In this document: positions 1-7,544 of the stretch, one piece after another | How positions within the stretch are numbered: position 1 is the first letter of the stretch | How the letters are laid out: the number at the start of each line of letters is the position of its first letter | Translations under genes and position numbers: made by a program | Origin: Rhodothermales bacterium | GTDB lineage: Bacteria > Bacteroidota > Rhodothermia > Rhodothermales > JANQRZ01 | Length of the DNA stretch: 64,000 bases | Reading direction: 5' to 3' | Assembly (NCBI GenBank): GCA_039944855.1 | Contig: JBDUXZ010000033.1 | Coordinates: 1-64,000 of the forward strand | The notes under the pieces: model-generated | Seen by the model: only the letters and a program-made list of their open reading frames with translations | Told to the model about the DNA's origin: nothing | Database searches by the model: none

Positions 1-1
1 G

Positions 2-142
2 GCGCGGAGCCGGATCGAGGACGCCGACTTCGCCAAGGAGCAGATGGAGATCGTGAAGCTCCAGATCCTCCAGCAGACCGGGCTCGCCACGCTGGCCCAG
101 TCGAACTCGGCCTCGCAGTCGGTCCTCTCCCTCATCGGGTAA
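2..142 (+). CDS. fliC: flagellin, 3' end (partial)
   Basis: This is the last 46 codons of a gene cut by the left edge of the window, ending in TAA. The translated tail ([17 protein letters not shown], then a [15 protein letters not shown]-like stretch and a terminal LSLIG) matches the conserved C-terminal D0 helix of bacterial flagellin. That helix packs in the filament core and carries the export and assembly surfaces. The FliS chaperone and the filament cap FliD are encoded just downstream, which fits. The N-terminus and the variable surface domains are outside the window, so copy number and size cannot be judged. Confidence 0.9.
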   Translation, partial: ARSRIEDADFAKEQMEIVKLQILQQTGLATLAQSNSASQSVLSLIG

Positions 143-169
143 CCCCCCCGCCTGAGTCCGAGCGGATAG

Positions 170-198
170 CCGCCGCCCTCCCACTCGGGGGGCGGCGG
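170..198 (+). terminator. hairpin after the flagellin gene
   Basis: A 9-bp stem of CCGCCGCCC and GGGCGGCGG encloses an 11-nt loop about 30 nt after the flagellin stop codon. Only a short GTTT follows, so this is a plausible but not classical intrinsic terminator. Confidence 0.5.
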
Positions 199-243
199 TG
201 CGCGTTTAAGGCCGCGAGCTAGGTACGCGGCAAAACAGGGAAT

Positions 244-388
244 CGTCATCTCGACCGAGCGAAGACACGTGTGTCGAAGCGAGCGGAGAGATCTCCCACG
301 TCGAGCCAATTTGCGCGGTGGGAGATGGGCTTCGCCGACCCCGAAGGGACGCGTCCCTTCGGGGTTCCTCGACTTCGCTCGGGATGAC
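244..388. repeat. structured intergenic repeat with a 28-bp perfect palindrome
   Basis: The gap between the flagellin gene and fliS holds a nested inverted-repeat element. The outer arms (GTCATCTCGACCGAGCGAAG at 245-264 and its imperfect complement at 373-388) differ by a 4-nt indel. Inner arms ATCTCCCAC (291-299) and GTGGGAGAT (318-326) pair exactly. A separate perfect palindrome with half-site ACCCCGAAGGGACG occupies 338-365. The outer arms resemble the intergenic repeats built on 'CTTCGCTCGGGATGAC' that are common in several phyla. It is probably a non-coding dispersed repeat. An open frame that runs through it has no independent support. Confidence 0.6.
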
Positions 389-443
389 AAGATCGAGATT
401 TCGTCGTGTACTGAGGGCCGCGAGATAATCCGCGCTTGCTCGC

Positions 444-470
444 TTAGTGCCGAGCCCCCCGCCCCGATAA
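444..470 (+). promoter_or_regulatory. candidate sigma28 (FliA) promoter for fliS-fliD
   Basis: TTAGTGCC (444-451), an 11-nt spacer and CCCGATAA (463-470) match the FliA layout (TAAA-type -35, GCCGATAA -10). The same TTAGT...CCCGATAA pair with the same spacing precedes flgM at 2813-2839. The -10 is strong and the -35 weak. The 5' leader to the fliS ATG would be about 120 nt. Confidence 0.55.
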
Positions 471-596
471 CCGCCCTAACCCCGGCACCGGCCTCGCGGA
501 AAACGATGCCGACCGGAGGAAAGGGCTTCACCGCCCCGCCGCCCGATCCGCCGCTTTCCCCACCTCCGCTTCTTGGAACCAGACTTGCAGCGCGCC

Positions 597-917
597 ATGC
601 ATCCCAACGCCCACATGCGCCAGTACCAACACCAAGCCATCGCCACCGCCTCGCCCGAGCGGCTCGTGGTCAAGCTCTACGACCTCGGCATCGCGGCGTG
701 CTACCGCGACGACCGGCCGAAGGTGCGCGCCGTCCTCGTCGAGCTGATGGCCGCGCTCAACCACGACCGCGGCGGCGAGATCGCCGGCCGGCTCCAGGTC
801 CTCTACGAGTACTGCCTCAACGAGAGCGCGCTGGGCAACCTCGGCGTCGTCGCCGAACTCCTCGGCGGGCTCCGCGAGGCGTGGCAGGAAGGTGTCCTCT
901 GCCGCCCTGCCGCCTAG
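597..917 (+). CDS. fliS: flagellin export chaperone FliS
   Basis: The 106-residue protein begins MHPNAHMRQYQHQAIATASP and continues with the FliS signature PERLVVKLYDLGI, followed by the helical bundle that wraps the disordered flagellin C-terminus in the cytosol and prevents premature polymerisation. The length is slightly short for FliS (usually 120-130). The ATG at 597 was preferred over an in-frame TTG at 573 because FliS N-termini are short before the YxxxxxxTASPE block. It lies directly upstream of fliD, reversing the common fliD-fliS order, and behind a candidate FliA promoter. Confidence 0.88.
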   Translation: MHPNAHMRQYQHQAIATASPERLVVKLYDLGIAACYRDDRPKVRAVLVELMAALNHDRGGEIAGRLQVLYEYCLNESALGNLGVVAELLGGLREAWQEGVLCRPAA

Positions 918-946
918 CCCGCCCCCGCTAGCCCGATCCCGCGCCC

Positions 947-2422
947 ATGCCCATCGCCGCGTTCAACGCCAACGACCCCTACGAGCAGCTCATCGCGCAG
1001 ATCATCTCGATCGAGCGCCAGCCGCAGATCGCGATCCGGACGCGGCAAGAAAACCAGAAGGTCTTCAAGGCCGTCCTGACCGACTTCAACAGCACGCTCT
1101 CCGCGCTGAACGCCAGCATCGACCGGCTGAAGGACCCCATCTCCAACCCGTTCACCGCACGTGCGGCGACGGTCCCCGAGGGCGCCGGCTTCGGCGTCAC
1201 GGCCTCCGACCGCGCCGCGACCGGCTCCCACACCGTCCAGGTCGAGCGCCTCGCCGCCACCGACACCCGGCTCTCGCAGCGGTTCGAGCGCGACGGCACC
1301 GGGCTCCGCTCGTTCTTCGACGCGAGCGGTGCCCAGACCTTCACGATCGAGGTCGCGAGCCCGACCGACGAGGAGCCCGAGCGGCGCGTCGGCATCGACG
1401 TCACCGTCGAGCCCGAGGGGACGACCGACGCCGATATCCTCGCTGAAGTCCGCACGGCCATCAACGACGCGATGAGCGCGGCCGCCGCCGACGGCACGAT
1501 CCGGCCGGGCGATAAGGCCGGGGCATCGCTCGTCAACGAGACCTCCGACACCTCCCGGCTCACGCTCCGCAGCGGGGACACCGGCTTCGCGAGCCGCCTC
1601 ACCTTCACCGATTCCGGGGACGGCCTCCTCAGCCTCCTCCAGCTCGACCGCGCCGCGCTCGCCGGGGACATCGGCGCCGGCGGGCAGGTCACGGCCGTCG
1701 GGACGAGCGAGACCGACTCCGCGCTCAACAGCGTCTTCAAGCTCGACGGCCTCACGCTCTACCGCAGCACCAACGAGGTCACCGACGCGCTCGACGGCCT
1801 CACCCTCTCGCTCGGCGCCGTCGGCGAGGCCGCAACGTTCAGCGTCGGCCCCGACAGCGACGCGATCGTGAAAGACGTCGAGGCCTTCATCAAGAAGTAC
1901 AACGACGCCCACGCCTTCATCAAGCGGAAGTCGAACGTCGACCCCGACGCGGGTGCGCGCGGCGACTTCGCCGGCGACTCCGCCATCACGAGCCTCCGCT
2001 TCGGAATGCGGAACGACGCGCTCCGCACCGTCGGCAGCCAGCCCGAGGGTGCCCCCGCCCGCTTCGCCGACCTCGGCATCGAGATCAACGACGACGGGAC
2101 GCTCAAGCTCGCCGACCGCGAGAAGCTGCTCACCGCCGTCGAGGCCAGCCCCGACGCCGTGCAGTCGTTCTTCGGAGCCGACGACGGCGTAGCGACGCGG
2201 CTCTCGGAGCGGATCGGCACCTTCCTCGGCACCGACGGCATCCTCAAGCGCCGGACGAAGACGATCGAGGACAAGATCGGCCGCTACGACAAGCAGATCA
2301 CACGCTGGGAGGAGCGCCTCACGATGCGCGAGGACCAGCTCCGCATGCAGTACGCCCAGCTCCAGGAGTCGCTCGCTCTCCTCCAAGGCCAGCAGGATTC
2401 GCTCAACTCCTTCTTCTACTAA
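947..2422 (+). CDS. fliD: flagellar filament cap protein FliD
   Basis: A 491-residue protein with FliD architecture: an N-terminal D0 helix (YEQLIAQIISIERQP near residues 12-26) with the short conserved linker to D1, central beta-rich D2/D3 domains, and a C-terminal coiled coil (about residues 430-491) ending QQDSLNSFFY. FliD pentamers cap the growing filament and fold incoming flagellin. The start is 29 bp after the fliS stop. The weakly conserved middle is typical of the family's exposed face. Confidence 0.9.
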   Translation: MPIAAFNANDPYEQLIAQIISIERQPQIAIRTRQENQKVFKAVLTDFNSTLSALNASIDRLKDPISNPFTARAATVPEGAGFGVTASDRAATGSHTVQVERLAATDTRLSQRFERDGTGLRSFFDASGAQTFTIEVASPTDEEPERRVGIDVTVEPEGTTDADILAEVRTAINDAMSAAAADGTIRPGDKAGASLVNETSDTSRLTLRSGDTGFASRLTFTDSGDGLLSLLQLDRAALAGDIGAGGQVTAVGTSETDSALNSVFKLDGLTLYRSTNEVTDALDGLTLSLGAVGEAATFSVGPDSDAIVKDVEAFIKKYNDAHAFIKRKSNVDPDAGARGDFAGDSAITSLRFGMRNDALRTVGSQPEGAPARFADLGIEINDDGTLKLADREKLLTAVEASPDAVQSFFGADDGVATRLSERIGTFLGTDGILKRRTKTIEDKIGRYDKQITRWEERLTMREDQLRMQYAQLQESLALLQGQQDSLNSFFY

Positions 2423-2435
2423 GCCGCGCTGCTCG

Positions 2436-2774
2436 ATGCCTATCCCCGCCGTGCAAGCCATCCTCGCCTGCGGCGATGAGCTAGCCGCCGCCCTCGAAGC
2501 GAACGACTTCGACCGGGTCGCGGCCCTCGCAGCCGAGCGCGGTACGCTCGTCGCCACGCTCCTCGATGGCCCGCCGCTCGGGGCGCGCACCGAGGCGTCG
2601 GACGCCGTTGCCGCCGCGCTCGCAACGCAGCACCGCGCGCTTGCCGGGGCCCTCGCTGCCCACAGCGCCGAGGCCGCCGAGGCCCTGGGCTCCCTCGCCC
2701 AGCACCGCCGGGCGCAGACGACGTACGACGGCGGTGTGCCCGTCGCCCGCATCCTCGGGCCTGTCCACGGCTAA
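2436..2774 (+). CDS. FliT/FlgN-like flagellar chaperone (putative)
   Basis: A 112-residue, alanine- and leucine-rich, almost wholly helical protein without a membrane segment. Its position (13 bp after fliD, the usual slot of fliT in fliDST operons), size and heptad-like helices suggest the FliD chaperone FliT or a FlgN-type chaperone. Sequence identity to either is too low to be sure, so the function is inferred mainly from context. A short T-rich stretch (2791-2800) follows before the flgM promoter. Confidence 0.6.
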   Translation: MPIPAVQAILACGDELAAALEANDFDRVAALAAERGTLVATLLDGPPLGARTEASDAVAAALATQHRALAGALAAHSAEAAEALGSLAQHRRAQTTYDGGVPVARILGPVHG

Positions 2775-2812
2775 CACGCCGATCGGCCGTACTTTTTTCT
2801 TCGCCCGACCAC

Positions 2813-2839
2813 TTAGTACACTTCCGAACCTCCCGATAA
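2813..2839 (+). promoter_or_regulatory. candidate sigma28 (FliA) promoter for flgM
   Basis: TTAGTACA (2813-2820), an 11-nt spacer and CCCGATAA (2832-2839), 40 nt before the flgM ATG. It is nearly identical in sequence and spacing to the box upstream of fliS, which supports both. FliA-dependent flgM is a classical feedback arrangement. Confidence 0.65.
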
Positions 2840-2879
2840 AGAGACGGAGCCCCCTTTCCACCGTTCCGCCGTACAGGCC

Positions 2880-3230
2880 ATGAGCATCCAACCCCTCCGC
2901 TCCGGTACCGCCCGCCTCGACCCGAAAGCCTCCGACGCTGCCGGTGAGGCCCGCCCGACGCCGCCCGTCGCCAAGACCTCCGACGCCGGCTCGGCCGCGC
3001 AGGACCGCATCGAGCTGTCCGACGCTGCCCGCGCCCGGACCAACGAGCCCCAGGACCCGGCCCTCGAGAGCGCCCGCGAGACCCTCCGCAGCCTGCCCGG
3101 CCTCGACCCCGAGCGCAAAGCGATCATCCTCGGCAAGCTGGAGGAGAACGCCTACGGTCAGCCGGACACCATCAAGCGCCTCGCCGAGCGTCTCCGCTCC
3201 GACCTCAACGGCCAGCCCCCCACCGAGTAG
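2880..3230 (+). CDS. flgM: anti-sigma28 factor FlgM
   Basis: A 116-residue protein with the FlgM layout: a low-complexity N-terminal half, a DRIELSDAARAR segment near residues 42-53, and C-terminal helices with the 'kaiilgkleenaYgqPdtIkrLAerL' pattern that binds FliA. FlgM holds FliA inactive until the hook is complete and FlgM is exported. It sits alone behind a FliA-type promoter and is followed by a strong hairpin. Confidence 0.88.
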   Translation: MSIQPLRSGTARLDPKASDAAGEARPTPPVAKTSDAGSAAQDRIELSDAARARTNEPQDPALESARETLRSLPGLDPERKAIILGKLEENAYGQPDTIKRLAERLRSDLNGQPPTE

Positions 3231-3246
3231 CGCGCCCCCAAACGGA

Positions 3247-3277
3247 ACGGGGGCGGCCGGGTCGCGGCCGCCCCCGT
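3247..3277. terminator. bidirectional terminator between flgM and the response regulator
   Basis: A 12-bp perfect stem (ACGGGGGCGGCC with its complement) and a 7-nt loop lie between two convergent genes, 17 bp after flgM and 25 bp beyond the leftward regulator's stop codon. Confidence 0.75.
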
Positions 3278-3302
3278 AGGGCGTTTCCCGTAGAAGCTGA
3301 GC

Positions 3303-4748
3303 TCACATCGCGATGTTGAGCTCGGTGTGGCCTTCCTCGCGGTACTTCTTCAGCTTGTTGCGGATCGTACGGGCGCAGATCCCGAGCAGCTCGGCCGCCT
3401 CGCGCTGGTTGTTGTCCGTCTCCGCGAGCGCCTCGAGGATCATGTGGCGCTCCATCTCCTCGATCGTCAGGCGCGCCCCGTTGCTCCCCGTGAGCGAGAG
3501 GCCGACCGGCATCGCAGGGGTGGCCGCGTTCGAGAAGAACGTGTTCACCACGTCCTCCGGCTGAATGACCGTCGCGTCAGCGGCCATGACCACGCCGCGG
3601 TGGACCATGTTCTCCAGCTCGCGGACGTTGCCGGGCCAGTCGTAGCTCTCGAACCGGCGGAGGAGGCCCGCGTCGAGCGTCTTGAGCGGGAGCCCGTAGA
3701 GCGTGCAATACTTCTCGATGAACCGCTCGGCGAGGAGGGCCACGTCCGAGAGCCGCGCCCGCAGCGGGGGCAGCGTCAGCGGGAAGACGGCGAGGCGGTG
3801 GTAGAGGTCCTCGCGGAAGACGCCCTCGGCCACGGCCTCCTTCAGGTCCCGGTTGCTCGTCGCGATGATGCGGACGTCGGCCTTGCGCGGCTTCGGGTCG
3901 CCGACGCGCTGGAACTCCTGCTCCTGCAGCACGCGGAGGAGCTTGGCCTGGACCGCCGGATCGATCTCCGTCACCTCGTCCAGCAGCAGGGTGCCGCCCT
4001 GCGCCTGCTCGAACGCGCCGGTGACGTCTTCCACGGCCCCGGTGAACGACCCCTTCCGGTGCCCGAACAGGTGGCTCTCGACGAGCTCGCGCGGGAGGTT
4101 CGCGCAGTTCACTGCGACGAACGGGCCGTCGGCACGGTCGCTCTCCTCGTGGACGAGCCGGGAGATGACCTCCTTGCCCGTCCCGCTCTCGCCGTGGACG
4201 AAGACGGACGCTTTGCTCCGCGCCATCCGCGGGATCAGCCGGCGCAGCGCCTGGATGCTCTCGTGCTCGCCGACGAAGGGGACCCGCTTGCCCGATCCGG
4301 CGCGCCGTGCGCGCGTGGGGGCAGCGGAGGTGGCCGGCGTGGCCGTCGTCGACTCGGCGGGTGCCGCGGCGTCACGCCGGGCGAGGTGGTCGCGGACGCG
4401 CTCCAGCAGGGCCGAGGTCGAGAACGGTTTCGGGAGGTAGTCCACAGCGCCGTGCGCCATCGCCTGCACGGCGTGCTGGATGTTCGCATGCCCCGTGATC
4501 ATCACGACGGCCACGTCCGGGTACTCCTCGCGGACGTGAGCGAGAAGCTCGAACCCGTTCATCTCGGGCATCTGGATGTCCGTGATCACGAGGTCCACGG
4601 GTTCCGCGGCGAGAACGCCGATCGCCTCGGCCCCGCTGTGGCAACTCGTGACGCGCATCCCGTGGCGCGTCAGCAGTCGGTCGAGGACCCCGTGCAGCAG
4701 TTGTTCATCGTCGACGACCAGGATGTGCGGCTGCTCCTTGTTAATCAT
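3303..4748 (-). CDS. sigma54-dependent flagellar response regulator (FlrC/FleR/FlgR type)
   Basis: A 481-residue NtrC-class activator. The receiver domain (about 1-125) has acidic residues D13/D14, phosphorylatable D57 and K107. The AAA+ domain (about 157-395) has Walker A GESGTGK (186-192), the sigma54-contact loop GSFTGA (233-238) and Walker B LLLDEV (254-259). A Fis-type helix-turn-helix occupies the last 45 residues. The GSFTGA loop shows that it remodels sigma54 holoenzyme. The ATG at 4748 (MINKEQPHILVVDDE) places the receiver at the N-terminus; the frame stays open 22 codons further upstream. Its place inside the flagellar cluster beside a kinase gene, with sigma54-like boxes nearby, argues that it controls basal-body and hook genes. 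DNA targets are unproven. Confidence 0.92.
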   Translation of the reverse strand: MINKEQPHILVVDDEQLLHGVLDRLLTRHGMRVTSCHSGAEAIGVLAAEPVDLVITDIQMPEMNGFELLAHVREEYPDVAVVMITGHANIQHAVQAMAHGAVDYLPKPFSTSALLERVRDHLARRDAAAPAESTTATPATSAAPTRARRAGSGKRVPFVGEHESIQALRRLIPRMARSKASVFVHGESGTGKEVISRLVHEESDRADGPFVAVNCANLPRELVESHLFGHRKGSFTGAVEDVTGAFEQAQGGTLLLDEVTEIDPAVQAKLLRVLQEQEFQRVGDPKPRKADVRIIATSNRDLKEAVAEGVFREDLYHRLAVFPLTLPPLRARLSDVALLAERFIEKYCTLYGLPLKTLDAGLLRRFESYDWPGNVRELENMVHRGVVMAADATVIQPEDVVNTFFSNAATPAMPVGLSLTGSNGARLTIEEMERHMILEALAETDNNQREAAELLGICARTIRNKLKKYREEGHTELNIAM

Positions 4749-4806
4749 GGGCTTAGAGTATATGTGTGGCAAAATAATGGCAGGACACGAACGATGGGGG
4801 GCCAAC

Positions 4807-4844
4807 CCGAACATCTTCGACAGAGCACACCGAACATCTTCGAC
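4807..4844. promoter_or_regulatory. pair of CGAA-N4-TTCG dyads, possible activator sites
   Basis: CCGAACATCTTCGAC occurs at 4807-4821 and again at 4830-4844, about two helical turns apart, in the relatively AT-rich gap between the regulator and kinase genes. Each copy contains the dyad CGAA-CATC-TTCG. A third, different palindrome (GATTCGACGAATC) lies at 4870-4882. Two identical dyads in phase upstream of an NtrC-class gene look like activator-dimer sites, possibly autoregulatory. Confidence 0.45.
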
Positions 4845-4980
4845 CGATCACAACCGCCAGAAAAACTAAGATTCGACGAATCCAATTACATCTGTCTCAA
4901 TATAGGAATTCCGTTCCACTTGTGCCCGCCGCGCACCAAGCGTATCTCATGAAGGGGATAGCACCACTCGTCTCTATCCT

Positions 4981-5757
4981 TCACACATAACATGTAGTAA
5001 CGCCAGGGAGCAAAAGAGTAAAGGTGATCCCCGGTGTCCGACCGGCCGCGTCGGCGGCGAGGCTCAGGTGCCCTTCGTGCGCGACGGCGATCCGCCGGGC
5101 GATCGAGAGCCCGATGCCGAGGTTCTGCGACTTCGTCGTAAAGAAGGGGTCGAAGACGCGCGGGCCGTGCTCGCCCAGGGAGCCCGGATTCCACACGTCG
5201 AAGCACACGGCCCCGGCTCCCGTGCGGCGGATCGACAGGCGCACGGGAGCCGCGTCGTCGCCCGCCTCGCGCGCGGCGTCGAGCGCGTTGTGGAGGAGGA
5301 TGAGCAGGGCTTGCTGGAGCAGCACCGGATCGGCCGCCACCTCGCCCTCGTCCTCGACGACGAGCCGGACGCCGGCGCCTTGCTCGCCCAGCCCGAGGAG
5401 CACGCCCTCGGCCACGCGCCGCGCGTCCAGGCTGCGGAGCACCGGCGTGAGGCTGAAGCTGTAGCGCTGGAGATCGGCCAGCATTCCCTCGATGGCGGCG
5501 GCGCTCTCGATGATGCGCAGGGCCATCTCTCGTTCCTCGTACGTGCCGAGTTCGTCGGTCAGCATCTCGGTGTAGCACTGGATGCTGGTGAGCGGGCCGC
5601 GCAGGCGGTGGGCGAGGATGTGGGCGAGGTCGGCGACGGCCTGGTCCCGGTCGATGCCGGCTTCGAGCGCGGCGGGGAGGTGGGCGAGGGTCGGGGCAGG
5701 GGAGTGGTGGTCGGGCATAGTCGAGTCGAGGGGTGGCGCCACGGGCGGGGCGGTCAT
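4981..5757 (-). CDS. sensor histidine kinase, partner of the flagellar sigma54 regulator
   Basis: A 258-residue soluble kinase with no membrane segment. The H-box LAHRLRGPLTS (phospho-His near residue 50) is followed by an N-box (LLHNALDA), then VFDPFFTTKS and the G-box GIGLSIARRIA, as in FleS/FlrB and AtoS-type kinases. A sensory PAS domain is absent or reduced to the N-terminal 35 residues, so the input signal may come by protein contact. The ATG at 5757 was chosen; 5718 and 5790 are alternatives. The gene precedes the regulator on the same strand with a 232-bp gap. Confidence 0.85.
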   Translation of the reverse strand: MTAPPVAPPLDSTMPDHHSPAPTLAHLPAALEAGIDRDQAVADLAHILAHRLRGPLTSIQCYTEMLTDELGTYEEREMALRIIESAAAIEGMLADLQRYSFSLTPVLRSLDARRVAEGVLLGLGEQGAGVRLVVEDEGEVAADPVLLQQALLILLHNALDAAREAGDDAAPVRLSIRRTGAGAVCFDVWNPGSLGEHGPRVFDPFFTTKSQNLGIGLSIARRIAVAHEGHLSLAADAAGRTPGITFTLLLPGVTTCYV

Positions 5758-5979
5758 GTTTTTCCGGGGAGCGAGCGAGCGCGGCGGCAACTTTTTCCGG
5801 GGGCGGCCGGCGGCTCTTTCCTGAAACAGCCCTGACGTTCGCTACGGCTGTTTCCGCCCCCCGTGCAGGCGCACACGCGGTTGGTACGGGCACAGAGGGC
5901 ATAAACCAGGCCCGAACCGGCCACGCCCGACATCGGGACCGGGCGCTCGTTCGCCCCGCCCGAGGCGGCATCGGCGGGG

Positions 5980-5995
5980 CGGCACGGTGGTTGAC
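5980..5995 (+). promoter_or_regulatory. candidate sigma54 promoter for the flgB operon
   Basis: CGGCACGGTGGTTGAC gives the -24 GGCACG block, a 10-bp GG-to-GA spacing and a -12 TTGA (consensus TTGC). The predicted start of transcription is about 22 nt before the flgB ATG. The flhB box at 24057-24072 shows the same -12 variant. Confidence 0.55.
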
Positions 5996-6027
5996 AGAGA
6001 GCCGATATCACTACGCGCCCTCCCCCT

Positions 6028-6366
6028 ATGGATACGCCCAAGCTCTCCGTCCTCCGCCACGCCATGCAAGCGTACGCGATGCGGGCCCAGACGCTCGCCG
6101 ACAACATCGCGAACCTCGAGACGCCCGGCTACCAGCGGGAGGCCGTCCGGTTCGAGGACGAGCTGCAGGCGCGGCGCCGGAGCACTCCCGCCCTCCGCAG
6201 CCCCGAGGACGTGCAGGCGCGGATCGACGTGGAGGAGGGGCCCGCCATGCTCGAAGACGAGCTGATGAGCCTCGCCGACACGCAGATGCGGACGCAGCTC
6301 ACCGCGCGCGCCCTCCGCGAGCACTTCGACCTCCTCCGCACCGGCATCACCGGCCGCGCCGGCTAA
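6028..6366 (+). CDS. flgB: flagellar proximal rod protein FlgB
   Basis: A 112-residue axial protein with the rod signature ADNIANLETPGYQRE near residues 25-39 and a C-terminal amphipathic helix. FlgB is the first rod subunit on the MS ring and is exported by the flagellar type III apparatus. It is the first gene of the long flgB-to-fliI run behind a sigma54-like box. The length is close to the usual 115-140. Confidence 0.92.
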   Translation: MDTPKLSVLRHAMQAYAMRAQTLADNIANLETPGYQREAVRFEDELQARRRSTPALRSPEDVQARIDVEEGPAMLEDELMSLADTQMRTQLTARALREHFDLLRTGITGRAG

Positions 6367-6377
6367 CCCCTGTCCCC

Positions 6378-6881
6378 ATGCCGATCATCCGCAACACCCC
6401 ATCCCTCTCCATCTTCCGCACCGCCGCCCGCGGGCTCGAAGCGCAGCGCCTCGCCCTCGGCGCGGCCACGGACAACATCGCGAATGCGACGTCGTCGCGC
6501 GCCGAGGACGGCGAGCCCTACGCCATCAAACGCGCCGTCCAGACCGCCGACTCCGCGCGCTCCCGCTTCGGCCGCACGCTCACCGAGGCCCAGACCCGCC
6601 TCCGCACGACGGACGAGCGCCACCTCCCCAACGGCCGCCTCACCGGCCGCTTCGGCGACGACGACCTCGGCCTCACGACGGACATCGCCGAGATCGACGC
6701 CGAGCGGCTCGAGTACGACCCCAACCACCCCCACGCCGACGCCGAGGGCTACGTCCACTACCCCGACGTGAACGTGGTCGAGGAGATGGCCCACATGATC
6801 TCGGCCAACCGCGTCTACGAAGCCAACCTCACGACCGTCCAGGCCGCGAAGGAGATGATCAAACGCACGCTCGAAATCTGA
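6378..6881 (+). CDS. flgC: flagellar proximal rod protein FlgC
   Basis: A 167-residue rod protein. The N-terminal axial motif (ATDNIANATSSR near residues 32-43) and the C-terminal block (YPDVNVVEEMAHMISANRVYEAN, given here as its key residues V-N-V-x-E-E-M and R-x-Y-E-A-N) identify FlgC. The ATG at 6378 is 11 bp after flgB. The frame is open further upstream, but that part lies in the flgB coding region. Confidence 0.92.
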   Translation: MPIIRNTPSLSIFRTAARGLEAQRLALGAATDNIANATSSRAEDGEPYAIKRAVQTADSARSRFGRTLTEAQTRLRTTDERHLPNGRLTGRFGDDDLGLTTDIAEIDAERLEYDPNHPHADAEGYVHYPDVNVVEEMAHMISANRVYEANLTTVQAAKEMIKRTLEI

Positions 6882-6886
6882 TCCCG

Positions 6887-7165
6887 ATGAAGATCCCGCA
6901 CCACCGTCTCTCCGCCGCCGCGGCCTACGAGCGCGTCCAGACGCCGCCGGCCCCGTCGCCCGCCCGCCCCGCGGCGCCGCCCGCCGACGCCGCCCCGGCG
7001 AACGCGGCCGCCGCGACGAGCGCGCTCTCGGCCGACGAGCAGCAGATGATCGACCGCTACTTCCCGCCGCAGCCGAAGCTCGAGCTCCGCCTCTACGGCC
7101 CCGGCCGCGAGGCGCAAACCGTGAGCCCCGGCGCCGTCGGCGGCCGCCTCGACCTCAGCGCCTGA
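6887..7165 (+). CDS. hypothetical protein of the flagellar rod operon
   Basis: A 92-residue protein not recognised from any named family. The first half is an Ala/Pro-rich low-complexity linker (about 20-48). The second half has LSADEQQMIDRYFPPQP and a KLELRLYGPGRE-like segment that looks conserved rather than random. There is no signal peptide or membrane segment. It lies 5 bp after flgC and 14 bp before fliE, so it is surely co-transcribed with rod genes. It could be an export-related or rod-associated accessory protein; that is inference from position alone. Confidence 0.65.
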   Translation: MKIPHHRLSAAAAYERVQTPPAPSPARPAAPPADAAPANAAAATSALSADEQQMIDRYFPPQPKLELRLYGPGREAQTVSPGAVGGRLDLSA

Positions 7166-7179
7166 CCGCCCCCCGCATC

Positions 7180-7494
7180 ATGAACGTCTCCGAACTCCAG
7201 CGCCTCCAACGCCTCGCCCCCGCCGGCACCGACGGCTTCGCCCGCACGCCCTTCGGCGGCGGCGCGGCCGAGGGCACCGGCTTCGGCGACACCCTCGCGG
7301 GCGCCATCGACAAAGTGGACGCCTCGCAGAAGGTGGCCGACGAGCAGGTCGAGGCGTTCGTCGCGGGCGAGCAGGAGAACGTCCACGAAGTGATGATCTC
7401 GATGAACGAGGCCAAGCTCCACTTCCAGCTGATGACCGAGGTGCGCAACCGCATGCTCGAGACCTACCAGGAACTCATGCGGATGCAGGTCTGA
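7180..7494 (+). CDS. fliE: flagellar hook-basal body junction protein FliE
   Basis: A 104-residue protein with the FliE C-terminal signature: ENVHEVMISMNEAKLHFQL, then a VRNRMLETYQELMRMQV tail. FliE joins the MS ring to the rod and is needed for export of later rod proteins. The gene order flgB-flgC-x-fliE-fliF is the widespread arrangement apart from the extra small gene. Confidence 0.93.
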   Translation: MNVSELQRLQRLAPAGTDGFARTPFGGGAAEGTGFGDTLAGAIDKVDASQKVADEQVEAFVAGEQENVHEVMISMNEAKLHFQLMTEVRNRMLETYQELMRMQV

Positions 7495-7544
7495 CGCTTG
7501 CCAGCCTGACGCCTCCGTAGCCCGCCCCGCCGCCGACCCCGCCC

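Noticed and set aside
269-596. Open frame running from the flagellin-fliS gap into fliS in another frame
   Set aside because: It crosses the palindromic repeat and then continues out of frame with fliS; composition is not gene-like.
4807-4844. CRISPR-like direct repeat
   Set aside because: Only two units, 15 bp each, 8 bp apart, and no cas gene in the window.
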